Origin: Rhodobacter flavimaris
Lineage (GTDB): Bacteria; Pseudomonadota; Alphaproteobacteria; Rhodobacterales; Rhodobacteraceae
DNA length: 64,000 nucleotides
Direction of reading: 5' to 3'
Assembly (NCBI RefSeq): GCF_021378075.1
Contig: NZ_JAJUOS010000007.1
Coordinates: forward strand, 1 to 64,000
Part shown: one piece after another, positions 15,352-23,717 of the stretch
Numbering within the stretch: the stretch's first letter is position 1
Layout of the letters: each line of letters opens with the position of its first letter
The notes under the pieces: generated by a model
The model's database searches: none
The model's input: the letters and a program-made list of their open reading frames with translations, nothing else
What the model was told of the DNA's origin: nothing
Position numbers and translations under genes: made by a program

Positions 15352-15980
15352 AGACCGATGATCTGATTGCTGAACTGGCGGGTGCTCCGGCACCGCAGCC
15401 GCTGAACACCGCGCGGATGGCGGGGTCGGTTCTGGCCGCTATCGCCCTGCCCGCCGTGCTGTTTCTGACGGCGCTTGGCGTGCGCGACGGGCTTGGCGGT
15501 TATCTGGCGCAGCCGGTCGTTGCGCTCAAGACGCTGCTGCCCGCGCTGATCTGCGTGGCCGCGCTGACGGCCCTCCTGCGCCTTTCCCGCCCCGAGATCA
15601 CCCGTCCGGGCCTTGGCTGGCTGGCCCTGCCGCTGGCCATCGCCGCGGCGCTGGTGCTGCGCAGCCTCTTCACCGCCCCGCCCGATGCCTGGTTCGCCGA
15701 AGCCACCGTCTTTTACGTCGCCGAATGCATGGGCGGTATTCTGGTGCTGTCGCTTGTGCCCGCATGGGCCGCCCTGCGCGTTGCGCGTCAGGGCGCCAGC
15801 ACCGCACCGCGCCTGTCGGGGCTGATGGCGGGGCTTGCCGCCGCCTCGGGGGCGGCGACCGGCTATTCGCTGTTCTGCGTTCAGGACAACCCGATGTTCT
15901 TCGTCATCTGGTATGGGCTGATCATCACCGCCGTGACGCTGGTGTCGGGCGCGCTCGGCGCCCGACTGCTGCGCTGGTAG
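15348..15980 (+). CDS. nrsF: NrsF/DUF1109 family membrane anti-sigma factor
   Basis: A 210-residue protein with a short cytoplasmic N-terminus (KTDDLIAELAGAPAPQPL) and six hydrophobic helices, matching the DUF1109/NrsF family. It would hold the upstream ECF sigma factor at the inner membrane and release it under metal or oxidative stress. The start is GTG overlapping the sigma stop. Cysteines visible at about residues 66, 126 and 183 could take part in sensing; that is inference. It ends one base from the convergent amaB-like gene. Confidence 0.85.
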   Translation: MKTDDLIAELAGAPAPQPLNTARMAGSVLAAIALPAVLFLTALGVRDGLGGYLAQPVVALKTLLPALICVAALTALLRLSRPEITRPGLGWLALPLAIAAALVLRSLFTAPPDAWFAEATVFYVAECMGGILVLSLVPAWAALRVARQGASTAPRLSGLMAGLAAASGAATGYSLFCVQDNPMFFVIWYGLIITAVTLVSGALGARLLRW

Positions 15981-15981
15981 A

Positions 15982-17493
15982 TCAGTCGATATCGAACACG
16001 ACGCCCTGCGCCAGCGGCAGCTCGCGCGAGAAGTTGATCGTATTCGTCGCCCGGCGCATGTAGCCCTTCCACGCGTCCGAGCCGCTCTCGCGCCCGCCGC
16101 CGGTCTCTTTCTCGCCGCCGAATGCGCCGCCGATCTCGGCGCCCGAGGTGCCGATATTGACGTTGGCGATCCCACAGTCAGAGCCGCGTGCCGACAGGAA
16201 GGTCTCCATCTCGCGCATATCAAGCGTGAAGATCGACGACGAAAGCCCCGCGCCGACCGCGTTGTGATCCTCGATCACCGCGTCGAAATCGCTGTAGCGC
16301 ATGACGTAGAGGATGGGCGCAAAGGTTTCCTCCAGTACCGGACCAGTCTGCGCGGGCATCTCGACCAGTGCGGGGCGCACGTAATAGGCCGCGTTCGAGG
16401 CCACCGCCTCGCGCGCGCCGCCATGCACCGTGCCACCCGCCGCGCGTGCAGCCTCAAGCGAAGCCTGCATCGCGTCAAAGGCCTGCTTGTCGATCAGCGG
16501 CCCGACCAGCGCCTGCGTCTCCAACGGGTTGCCGACCGAGACGCTCTCGTAGGCCTTGATCAGCCGCGGCACGAGCGCGTCATAGACGCTGTCGTGCACG
16601 AAGAGGCGGCGCATCGTCGTGCAGCGCTGCCCGGCCGTGCCCATGGCGCCAAAGGCCACCGCCCGCAGCGCCATGTCGAGATCGGCCGAGGGGCAGACGA
16701 TCCCCGCGTTGTTCCCGCCCAGTTCGAGGATCGTGCGCCCGAAGCGCGCCGCAACCTTCGGCCCGACGATCCGTCCCATCCGGGTCGAGCCGGTGGCCGA
16801 AACCAGCGCGACATCGTGGCTTTCGACCAGCGCATTGCCAACATCCGCGCCGCCGATCAACACCTGGCTCAGCCCCACGGGCGCCGCACCAAAGCGCGCC
16901 AGCGCGCGCTCAAGAATCGCCTGGCAGGCCAGCGCGGTCAGCGGGGTCTTTTCCGAGGGCTTCCATACCACCGGATTGCCGCAGACAAAGGCCAGCGCCG
17001 CGTTCCACGACCAGACCGCCACCGGGAAGTTGAAGGCCGAGATTACCCCCACCACCCCCAGCGGATGCCAGGTTTCCATCATCCGGTGGCCCGGACGCTC
17101 GGTCGCGATGGTCAGACCGTAAAGCTGGCGCGAGAGGCCCACGGCGAAGTCGCAGATGTCGATCATCTCCTGCACCTCGCCCAGCCCCTCGGAGGGGCTT
17201 TTGCCCGCCTCGATCGAGACCAGCCGGCCAAGTGCCTCTTTCGAGGCGCGCAACTCCTCGCCCATCAGGCGCACCAACTCGCCACGCTTGGGCGCGGGGA
17301 TCGTGCGCCAGACCCGGAACGCGGCTTTTGCCCGCGCGATGGTGTCGGCGACGGTTTCGACGCTGTCGGGTGTCAGCGCACTGATCTGCTCACCGGTGAC
17401 GGGGCTGAAGCTGGACATCGCGCCGCCCGTGTAGCGGTCGGGATCGACGCCCAGATCGTCAAGCAATTGCTTCGCTTGGGCTTGCAGGGACAT
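15982..17493 (-). CDS. amaB: L-piperidine-6-carboxylate / aminoadipate semialdehyde dehydrogenase
   Basis: A 503-residue NAD-dependent aldehyde dehydrogenase of the ALDH7 type. Catalytic residues are Glu257 (ILELGGNN) and Cys291 (GQRCTTMRR). The family marker ISAFNFPVAVWSWN and the Lys-binding WKPSEKTPL are present. It oxidises alpha-aminoadipic semialdehyde, in equilibrium with L-piperidine-6-carboxylate, to alpha-aminoadipate. The gene upstream encodes an amaA-like pipecolate oxidase, so the pair probably degrades L-pipecolate derived from lysine. AGGAG precedes the ATG. Confidence 0.85.
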   Translation of the reverse strand: MSLQAQAKQLLDDLGVDPDRYTGGAMSSFSPVTGEQISALTPDSVETVADTIARAKAAFRVWRTIPAPKRGELVRLMGEELRASKEALGRLVSIEAGKSPSEGLGEVQEMIDICDFAVGLSRQLYGLTIATERPGHRMMETWHPLGVVGVISAFNFPVAVWSWNAALAFVCGNPVVWKPSEKTPLTALACQAILERALARFGAAPVGLSQVLIGGADVGNALVESHDVALVSATGSTRMGRIVGPKVAARFGRTILELGGNNAGIVCPSADLDMALRAVAFGAMGTAGQRCTTMRRLFVHDSVYDALVPRLIKAYESVSVGNPLETQALVGPLIDKQAFDAMQASLEAARAAGGTVHGGAREAVASNAAYYVRPALVEMPAQTGPVLEETFAPILYVMRYSDFDAVIEDHNAVGAGLSSSIFTLDMREMETFLSARGSDCGIANVNIGTSGAEIGGAFGGEKETGGGRESGSDAWKGYMRRATNTINFSRELPLAQGVVFDID

Positions 17494-17581
17494 GGTGGCT
17501 CCTTCCAGATTTTCGGGCGGTGCTCCCGCCGCCTGTCTCAAATGTTAGTCGATGGCGGCGGGGCGTGCAGCCCGGAACCGC

Positions 17582-18925
17582 CTAGATCCGATCCTGCGCA
17601 AGATGCGCGAGCACCGCGCCCGCGCGATAGCCCGCCGTGCGCACCCCGCGCAGTCCGGCGGGTTGCGGGGCGCTGACCGGCAGGGGCATCGCCTCCAGCG
17701 GCAGATCCCCGATGATATGGCGCGCGATGGCCCGCCCCGAGACCGTGCCCGGCGCGATCCCCCGCCCGTTATAGCCGCAGATCGTCAGCGCGTTCGGCCC
17801 CAACACATGCAGCCGTGGCAGGTTGTCGGCGGTCATGCCGATGCGTCCCCACCATTCGCTCTCGAACCCAACGCCCATGAGCTGTGGGAATAATCGACCA
17901 AGCGCGCGGCTGGCCCAATCCCGGTGCGCATCGCGCTCCAGCGCGCCCAACTGCCCGACCGAGCCGAAGACCAGCCGCCCCGCCGCATCCATGCGGAACG
18001 ACGACAGCACCTCGCGCGTGTCCCAACAGCCCTCGCACCCCGGCAGGATCGTGGCGCGCAGAACCTCGGGCAGCGGCGCGGTCGCCATGTTGAAATAAGG
18101 CAGGATGACCTGCTCCGAGGCGATCTGGGGGAAGACCTGCGCGGTATAGGCGTCCGAGGCCGGGATCAGCCATTTCGCCCGCAGCCGCCCTTGCGGCGTT
18201 TGGACAAGCCAGTCCTGCCCGAGGCGCGAGACCGACTGAACGGGGCTATCGGCATGGATATGCGCCCCCGCCGCCAGCGCCGCACGGGCCAGCCCCCGCG
18301 CATAGGCCAGGGGCTGGATCGTGCCCGCCCGCCGATCAAGCAGCGCGCCTTGGTAGCGCCCGCCGCCAAGGCGCGCCCGCGTGGCCTCGGCCGAGAGCAG
18401 CTCGACCGGCGCGCCAAGGGCGGACCACTGGCGATGCCGCTCGGCGATCTCGGTCTGGCCTGCGGCCCCGACCGCCAGATGCAGCGTGCCGTTATGCGTG
18501 GCCTCGCAGGCGATGCCATGCCGCGCGATCAGTTCGAACACCACACTCGGCGCATCGCCCAGAAAACGTAGAAGACGCGGGCCGTATTCGGGACCAAGCC
18601 CTGCCAGCAGCGCCTCGGGCATGACCCACATGCCCGCATTCACCAGCCCGACATTGCGCCCCGCGCCCCCGAAGCCCGGCGCGACGGCCTCCAGCACGCG
18701 CACCGAAACGCCCGCCTCGGCCAGATGCAGTGCCGCCGAAAGACCCGTGTAACCCGCACCGATAATGGCCACCTCGGCCTCTTCCGTGCCCACAAACGCG
18801 GGCGTCGGCGGTGCCGCCGGGGCCGAGATTTCCCAAAGACCGTGAGACCGAGGATCGTTGCGCATCAATATGTCCGGCAGCGTGAGGCTTGCCTCATATG
18901 AGCGCAACTCGTCGCGCTGCGCCAT
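17582..18925 (-). CDS. amaA: FAD-dependent oxidase, AmaA-like L-pipecolate oxidase
   Basis: A 447-residue DAO-family flavoprotein. The FAD-binding motif is EVAIIGAGYTGLSAALHLAE (about residues 50-70). The C-terminal ICGYNGRGIAPGTVSGRAIA segment is the second nucleotide-contact motif, typical of this family. With the amaB-like gene 88 bases downstream it fits L-pipecolate oxidase, forming piperidine-6-carboxylate. Glycine or other amine oxidases of the family are possible alternatives. The start at 18925 gives a typical long N-terminus; a Met at 18865 is a possible second choice and neither has a clear ribosome site. Confidence 0.75.
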   Translation of the reverse strand: MAQRDELRSYEASLTLPDILMRNDPRSHGLWEISAPAAPPTPAFVGTEEAEVAIIGAGYTGLSAALHLAEAGVSVRVLEAVAPGFGGAGRNVGLVNAGMWVMPEALLAGLGPEYGPRLLRFLGDAPSVVFELIARHGIACEATHNGTLHLAVGAAGQTEIAERHRQWSALGAPVELLSAEATRARLGGGRYQGALLDRRAGTIQPLAYARGLARAALAAGAHIHADSPVQSVSRLGQDWLVQTPQGRLRAKWLIPASDAYTAQVFPQIASEQVILPYFNMATAPLPEVLRATILPGCEGCWDTREVLSSFRMDAAGRLVFGSVGQLGALERDAHRDWASRALGRLFPQLMGVGFESEWWGRIGMTADNLPRLHVLGPNALTICGYNGRGIAPGTVSGRAIARHIIGDLPLEAMPLPVSAPQPAGLRGVRTAGYRAGAVLAHLAQDRI

Positions 18926-18998
18926 GCGGATAGCGCGGAGCGATCATTCCATTTGGGCATGATTGGCCCGGCGCATATGCGTGGATGGCTTGGTTCGC

Positions 18999-19034
18999 AA
19001 AAAAGACGGGCGGCGCAAGGGCCTTGCACCGCCC
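18999..19034 (-). terminator. rho-independent terminator after the DUF6455 genes
   Basis: On the minus strand a 12-bp stem (GGGCGGTGCAAG / CTTGCGCCGCCC, one mismatch) is followed by GTCTTTTTT. It lies 33 bases after the stop of the 85-residue DUF6455 gene and should end transcription of the two tandem genes. Confidence 0.8.
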
Positions 19035-19066
19035 GCCACCAATCAAACCGGCCCCGAACCGGGCGC

Positions 19067-19324
19067 CTAGTTCAATTCCGAAAGCTCGCGCAGCACCGTG
19101 GCGTTGTAGCACCAGTCGGGGGCGGCACCCTGCGCGCCCGGCTCTGACAGGAAGGCCAGACACCCCGCGGCCCCGCTGCATCCCCGGCAGCGCGCGACCA
19201 TCTCGGCGAAGTCTGCCTGGGTCAGACAGCCGTCATGCATGGACTGGGTCAGATTGACCCCCATCCGGCGCGCCATGCCCCGCGTGATCCAGAAATGCAG
19301 ATCGATATTTCCCTGAACTCCCAT
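19067..19324 (-). CDS. DUF6455 family protein, 85 aa
   Basis: A small soluble protein with the DUF6455 cysteine pattern: RCRGCSGAAGCLAFL in the middle and DWCYNATVLREL near the C-terminus. The spaced cysteines suggest a metal or redox site, though none has been shown to my knowledge. It lies 24 bases downstream of a paralogue, so the two look like a tandem duplication that has since diverged. A terminator follows. Confidence 0.8.
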   Translation of the reverse strand: MGVQGNIDLHFWITRGMARRMGVNLTQSMHDGCLTQADFAEMVARCRGCSGAAGCLAFLSEPGAQGAAPDWCYNATVLRELSELN

Positions 19325-19348
19325 CGGAATGTCCCCTCTGTGGATAAC

Positions 19349-19654
19349 TCAGACCTGTTCCGAATGTGTCAGAAGTTCCGCGCGCAACCGCCCCATCAGA
19401 AGACGATTGTTGCAAAAGTCCGGGGCCGCCTCGGCCGTCGCCGCACCTTCGTGATCCTCGGGCGCATCCTTTTGCGCGAGCCAGTGCAGGCATCCCTCCG
19501 GGTCCGAGCAGCCGGTACAGCGCACGACCGCGTCACGCCAGTCGGTGCCCGACAGGGCGCTCTTGGCCATGGCTTCAGTCAGATCGACGCCCAGCACTTC
19601 GGCCATGCGGTTCATCAAGGCAGCGTGCCGGTTCAACGTCCTGGCTCCGAACAT
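19349..19654 (-). CDS. DUF6455 family protein, 101 aa
   Basis: Paralogue of the downstream gene, with the same layout: an N-terminal helix pair (LMNRMAEVLGVDLTEAM), RCTGCSDPEGCLHWL, then a longer acidic/alanine insert and a DFCNNRLLMGRL end. The cysteine pattern CxGCxxxxGC is shared by both proteins. The ATG at 19654 was preferred over an upstream GTG because AGGAG sits eight bases before it. Function unknown. Confidence 0.8.
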   Translation of the reverse strand: MFGARTLNRHAALMNRMAEVLGVDLTEAMAKSALSGTDWRDAVVRCTGCSDPEGCLHWLAQKDAPEDHEGAATAEAAPDFCNNRLLMGRLRAELLTHSEQV

Positions 19655-19807
19655 CTCGCATTCTCCTGTCACATCTGTGGCGAGGATGAGTTCGGCGACG
19701 GTGTTGAGCCATGATTCAGATCAAAGGCGACAATGCGCCCGCGATGAATGGCGGCAAACCGCCGAGCATTGCTGAAAAGCCCGGCATCTGCCGCGGAAAA
19801 CAGCGCC

Positions 19808-20533
19808 CTAGACGCGCCCGGCGCGCAGGTCCGCGACGGTGCGCTGCACGGTTTCCATGCGTTTGCCGTTCGCGGGGTGAGTTCCGAGGAAGACGTTACC
19901 CGGATCGGGGATGCGCTCAAAGAATTGCGCACCGCGCAAGGGGTCGTAGCCCGCGTTCCAGGTGATGATCGTGCCCAGCCGGTCGGCCTGAAGCTCGTAA
20001 TCTTTCGAATAGGTGCGGCTGCCGACCTGCGCGCCGATATTCTGCACCTGCGAGACGACGCCGTTATCGGCCCCGGTTGCAGCGGCCAGTGCGCCAAAGA
20101 TCATGGCGCCGGCCATGGCGTTCTGTTCCTTGGATTGCAGATGCCCGGCGATATGGTGCGCGGCCTCGTGACCCATGACGAAGGCCAGTTCGTCCACATT
20201 CCGCGCGCTGGCGATCAGGGCGAGGTTGAAGGCCACCACCGGGCGGCCCGCGCGGTCGATCGTCTGGTAGGCGTTCGGGTCGGTCGTCGGGCTGTCGTCC
20301 ACCACGATCTGATAGTCGCAATTGCGGCCACGGGTGCGGGCATAGCATTCGGCCTCGATCTGCGGCTCCATCTTGCGGGCGACCGAGATGAAATTATCCG
20401 CTGCCTGCTCGGGCGAGGGCAGGTCGTCTGCGGCGTAGTGCTGCAAGGGCGCGCGCGCGGGCTCTGTCGGGACGCAGGCCGTCAGGGCGGTCAGGGCAAG
20501 CAGGATGCAAGCGCGGGCGATGAGGGTCTGCAT
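19808..20533 (-). CDS. M48 family metalloprotease, lipoprotein
   Basis: A 241-residue zinc peptidase of the M48 (BepA/LoiP-like) group. The N-terminus is a lipoprotein signal with lipobox LTAC (Cys20). The zinc motif HEAAH is at 122-126 and the third ligand is probably Glu180 in YELQADRLG. It should be anchored to the periplasmic face of a membrane and help in quality control of outer-membrane proteins. There are no TPR repeats after the peptidase domain, so it is shorter than BepA. It stands alone between the DUF6455 genes and a divergent small gene. Confidence 0.88.
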   Translation of the reverse strand: MQTLIARACILLALTALTACVPTEPARAPLQHYAADDLPSPEQAADNFISVARKMEPQIEAECYARTRGRNCDYQIVVDDSPTTDPNAYQTIDRAGRPVVAFNLALIASARNVDELAFVMGHEAAHHIAGHLQSKEQNAMAGAMIFGALAAATGADNGVVSQVQNIGAQVGSRTYSKDYELQADRLGTIITWNAGYDPLRGAQFFERIPDPGNVFLGTHPANGKRMETVQRTVADLRAGRV

Positions 20534-20656
20534 GAAGCCTCCGGGAAATCAGCGCGCGAATTTTATCGCTGCAGGGCAGCGAAGCAATGGCTGGCGGCGG
20601 CGTTCACCAAAATGTTTCCCCTTTCGCGTGTCGGCGGGGCGGGCTAGCATCGCCCC

Positions 20657-20911
20657 ATGTTTACCATCGAACACGAATTCGACGCGACCGTAATCACCCT
20701 TGTGGACGAGGGCGATGACCCGCGCGACTATCTGCAAGAGGATATCACCATCCAGTCTTTCGAGGATTGCGTGGTGCTGGAGCAGGTGGACGACCAGACC
20801 GATCAAGTCCAGCGCATCGTTTTCTCGCATGCGCAACTGCGCGAGCTGGCAGCGGCACTGAACCTGCCGGAAGGCGTCTATCGGCTGCGCCAGGTCGAAA
20901 AGAAGAAATAG
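20657..20911 (+). CDS. conserved hypothetical protein, 84 aa
   Basis: An 84-residue acidic protein with alternating beta-strand-like segments (IEHEFDATVITLVDEG, ITIQSFEDCVVLEQV) and a C-terminal helix with FSHAQLRELAAALNLPEGVYRL. No named family is recognised; I have an impression of similar proteins in Rhodobacteraceae but cannot verify it. It is divergent from the M48 gene and convergent with the DUF167 gene. The stop codon merges into a G/C hairpin. Confidence 0.65.
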   Translation: MFTIEHEFDATVITLVDEGDDPRDYLQEDITIQSFEDCVVLEQVDDQTDQVQRIVFSHAQLRELAAALNLPEGVYRLRQVEKKK

Positions 20912-20973
20912 GGGGCGCTGCCCCCTCGGCGCGCCGCGCCTCACCCCCGAGGTATTTCGGCCAAGAAGAAGGG
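20911..20973. repeat. intergenic element: GC hairpin plus AGGTATTT...CCAAGAAGAA
   Basis: GGGGGC-GCT-GCCCCC (20911-20925) is followed by CCCCCGAGGTATTTCGG and CCAAGAAGAAGGGC (20944-20973). A closely similar arrangement occurs at 59997-60052, also between convergent genes. It probably acts as a two-way transcription terminator or is a dispersed family repeat. Confidence 0.65.
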
Positions 20974-20981
20974 CTGGCGGT

Positions 20982-21230
20982 TCAGTCGAGCCGGAAGACC
21001 TTGTCGCGTGCGGTTTGGCCGCGGATCAGCGTCAGGCGCGATTTGGCGACGCCGAGGGCCTTGGCGAGGAGTTTCGTGACCTCGGCATTGGCCTTGCCGT
21101 CCTCGGGCACCACGGTGACATAGGCGCGCAGCCCATCCTCAGCCGCGACGATCTGGTTGCGCGAGGCTTTGGGCGTGACGCGCAGCGCGATCTCGGCGCC
21201 GGGCTTGGCAAGGTGGCTTAGGTCGGTCAT
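20982..21230 (-). CDS. DUF167 family protein (YggU-like)
   Basis: An 82-residue protein with the DUF167 fold signature: LRVTPKASRNQIV, then a strand LRAYVTVVPEDGKANAEVTKLLAKALGVAKSRLTLIRGQTARDKVF. Members are small, soluble and of unknown function. ATG at 21230 was preferred over one at 21242 because it starts closer to the conserved domain. It is divergent from the deacetylase gene, whose ATG is 46 bases away, so the two may share a control region. Confidence 0.88.
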   Translation of the reverse strand: MTDLSHLAKPGAEIALRVTPKASRNQIVAAEDGLRAYVTVVPEDGKANAEVTKLLAKALGVAKSRLTLIRGQTARDKVFRLD

Positions 21231-21276
21231 GGTTTCGTGCATAACCTGACCGCGCCCCGACGAAAAGGACCCCGCC

Positions 21277-22368
21277 ATGCGCACCGCCTTCTTTCATGAC
21301 GAGCGCTGTTTCTGGCATGGCGGCGGGAATTATGCGCTGACCCTGCCGGTCGGGGGCTTTGTGCAGCCTGGTGGTGGTCTGCCCGAGAACCCCGAGACCA
21401 AGCGGCGGCTGGTGAACCTGCTGCGCGTCTCGGGGCTGATGGCCGAAATCGACGCGGGATCGGGGGCCGAGGCCAGCCACGAGGATCTGTTGCGGGTGCA
21501 TCCGGCCTCTTACCTCGATGCATTTAAGGCGGCCTCCGATGCGGGCGGCGGCGAGTTGGGGTTGCGCACGCCTTTCGGGCCGGGCGGATACGAGCTCGCC
21601 GCACTTTCGGCGGGGCTGACGAAGGCCGCGACTTTCGCGGTGCTCGAGGGGCGGGCGCGCAATGCCTATGCGCTGTCGCGTCCGCCGGGTCATCATTGTC
21701 TGCCCGACTGGCCGAACGGATTTTGCCTGATCAACAACATCGCCGTGGCGATCCGGGCGGCGCAGGCTGCGGGTCTTGCACGCCGTTTCGCCGTCGTCGA
21801 TTGGGATGTGCATCACGGCAACGGGACCGAGGCGGTGTTTCTTGACGACCCCGAGGTGCTGACGATCTCGCTGCATCAGGAGTGGAACTATCCACTCGAT
21901 ACCGGTTCGGCGCGGGTGCGCGGGGCCGAGGGCAGCAATATCAACATCCCCCTGCCCCCCGGCACCGGCGAGGAAAGTTACCTTGAAGCCTGGGACCGGA
22001 TCGTCGCGCCCGCGCTGGCCAAGCATCGCCCCGAGGCGATCATCGTGGCCTGCGGCTTTGACGCCTCGGCCATGGACCCGCTGGGGCGGATGCTCTTGCG
22101 CGCCGAAAGCTTCCGCCGCCTGACCCGGCGCGCCATGCACGCGGCCGAGTCACTGTGCAACGACCGGCTGATCCTGACCCATGAGGGCGGCTATTCCGAG
22201 GTTCATGTGCCCTTCTGCGGTCATGCCGTGCTGGAGGAACTGTCGGGCAGCGCGATCCGCGTTCTCGACCCATTGGGCGACACGATCGGCGCGCGCCAGC
22301 CCACGATGCGCTGGATCGACGAGACCTCGCGCTATCTTGCGGAACTGGCGGCGGAATTCGAGCTTTGA
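21277..22368 (+). CDS. histone deacetylase family protein
   Basis: A 363-residue class II HDAC-like amidohydrolase. Zinc- and substrate-binding elements are visible: RPPGHHCLPDWPNGFC (His139, His140), DWDVHHGNGT (175-184), GFDASAMDPLGRM and GGYSEVHV. These enzymes remove acyl groups from acetylated amines; bacterial relatives include acetoin-utilisation proteins and acetylpolyamine amidohydrolases. The native substrate here is unknown. Its start is preceded by AAGGACC. It sits alone between the DUF167 and nitroreductase genes. Confidence 0.92.
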   Translation: MRTAFFHDERCFWHGGGNYALTLPVGGFVQPGGGLPENPETKRRLVNLLRVSGLMAEIDAGSGAEASHEDLLRVHPASYLDAFKAASDAGGGELGLRTPFGPGGYELAALSAGLTKAATFAVLEGRARNAYALSRPPGHHCLPDWPNGFCLINNIAVAIRAAQAAGLARRFAVVDWDVHHGNGTEAVFLDDPEVLTISLHQEWNYPLDTGSARVRGAEGSNINIPLPPGTGEESYLEAWDRIVAPALAKHRPEAIIVACGFDASAMDPLGRMLLRAESFRRLTRRAMHAAESLCNDRLILTHEGGYSEVHVPFCGHAVLEELSGSAIRVLDPLGDTIGARQPTMRWIDETSRYLAELAAEFEL

Positions 22369-22425
22369 GCCGTTGCATTCCCCTCAGGCTGCCCCGATAT
22401 GAGGGGCAACAGAAGGAGAGACGCG

Positions 22426-23031
22426 ATGGAGATCGCCCCGGGCACCGTGAACCCCGCCACCCGCAATGACGAGGTGCTGCGCTTCCTGCTGACGCGCCGC
22501 TCGCGGCCGCCGAAGACGCTCAAGGCCCCCGCGCCGGGGCGTGCGGAGTTGACCGAATTGCTGACCGCCGCCGCCCGCGTGCCCGATCATGGCAAGCTTG
22601 AGCCGTGGCGCTTTGTCGTGCTCGAACGCCCCGCGCTGGAGCGGCTGGCGCGTGACGCGGGTGCCTATGCCACGGCCAAGGGGATCGACGAGGCCACCGC
22701 CGCCAAGGGCGTCAGCCAGTTCGCCGACAGCCCGCTTTGCGTGGCGGTGATCTCGGTTCCCCGCCCGACCGACAAGGTGCCGCAGATCGAGCAGACGCTC
22801 TCGGTGGGTGCCGCGTGTTACGGGCTGGTCAGCGCAGCGTTGGCCGCTGGCTGGGGCGCGGGTTGGCTGACCGGATGGGTTGCGCATGACCGTGATTTCA
22901 CCGCCGGGGCCTATGGCCTGCAAGAGGGCGAATGGGTTGCGGGCCTTGTGCATATCGGCACCGAAGGCGCGACGCCCCCCGAGCGCCCCCGCCCCGATAT
23001 GGACCAGATTGTTACCTGGGTAGAGGCATGA
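22426..23031 (+). CDS. nitroreductase family protein
   Basis: A 201-residue FMN-dependent oxidoreductase of the nitroreductase fold. Recognisable segments are RRSRPPKTL (FMN-binding arginines), ARVPDHGKLEPWRFVVL, and the C-terminal ACYGLVSAALAAGWGAGWLTGW. It resembles the YdjA/nfnB-like short branch. AAGGAG precedes the start. The stop overlaps the start of the next gene as ATGA, so the two are translationally coupled. The natural electron acceptor is unknown. Confidence 0.88.
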   Translation: MEIAPGTVNPATRNDEVLRFLLTRRSRPPKTLKAPAPGRAELTELLTAAARVPDHGKLEPWRFVVLERPALERLARDAGAYATAKGIDEATAAKGVSQFADSPLCVAVISVPRPTDKVPQIEQTLSVGAACYGLVSAALAAGWGAGWLTGWVAHDRDFTAGAYGLQEGEWVAGLVHIGTEGATPPERPRPDMDQIVTWVEA

Positions 23032-23717
23032 TCTTTCAAAGTTTTCTGACGGGTTGGGCGGATCTGTTCCGGCCCGGCTCGATGAAGGTACTGTTCAAGG
23101 GTATCGGCCTTGCGCTGGCGCTTCTGGTGGCGCTGTGGCTGGTGCTGGTGCAGCTGATCGGCTTCTTCGTGCCCGACACGATCACCCTGCCCCGGATCGG
23201 CGAGATCGGCTGGGTGGACAACGCGCTGTCTTTCGCCTCAATCGGGCTGATGCTGGTTCTGTCGGTCTTCCTGATGGTGCCGGTCGCCTCGATCTTCACC
23301 GGCTTCTTCCTTGAAGACGTGGCCGAGATCGTCGAGGACGCGCATTACCCCAACCTGCCCGCCGTGCGCAAACTCACGCTGGCCGAGACCTTCGGCGACA
23401 CCTTGCGCTTTTTCGGCGTGATCGTGGCGGCGAACCTTGTCGCGCTGATGATCTACCCCTTCGTGATCCCACTGGCGCCGTTCCTGTTCTTCGGCCTGAA
23501 CGGCTACCTGCTCGGGCGTGAATATTTCCAGATGGCGGCCTTCCGCCGGATGCACCGCGACGAGGCGAAGGCGCTTTATGAGCGCAACCGCACCACGATC
23601 TGGGTGGCCGGCGCGCTGATGGCGGTGCCGCTGTCGATCCCGCTGGTGAACCTCGCCATTCCGGTGGTGGGGGCCGCGACCTTCACCCACCTCTTCCACG
23701 CGCTGCGCCGGCGTTAA
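23028..23717 (+). CDS. EI24 domain membrane protein (CysZ-like)
   Basis: A 229-residue polytopic protein with four to six hydrophobic helices (VLFKGIGLALALLVALWLVLVQL, FASIGLMLVLSVFLMV and two C-terminal helix pairs). The FLMVPVASIFTGFFLEDVAEIVE segment and the following LPAVRKL are characteristic of EI24/CysZ relatives. CysZ imports sulfate, but most of the family is uncharacterised and no sulfur genes stand nearby. It is coupled to the nitroreductase by a four-base overlap and meets the anti-sigma gene head-on at its end. Confidence 0.85.
   Translation: MIFQSFLTGWADLFRPGSMKVLFKGIGLALALLVALWLVLVQLIGFFVPDTITLPRIGEIGWVDNALSFASIGLMLVLSVFLMVPVASIFTGFFLEDVAEIVEDAHYPNLPAVRKLTLAETFGDTLRFFGVIVAANLVALMIYPFVIPLAPFLFFGLNGYLLGREYFQMAAFRRMHRDEAKALYERNRTTIWVAGALMAVPLSIPLVNLAIPVVGAATFTHLFHALRRR

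Noticed and set aside
19655..19672. GTG start six codons upstream of the 101-residue DUF6455 protein
   Set aside because: AGGAG lies inside that extension and fits ATG 19654; the shorter start matches its downstream paralogue better.
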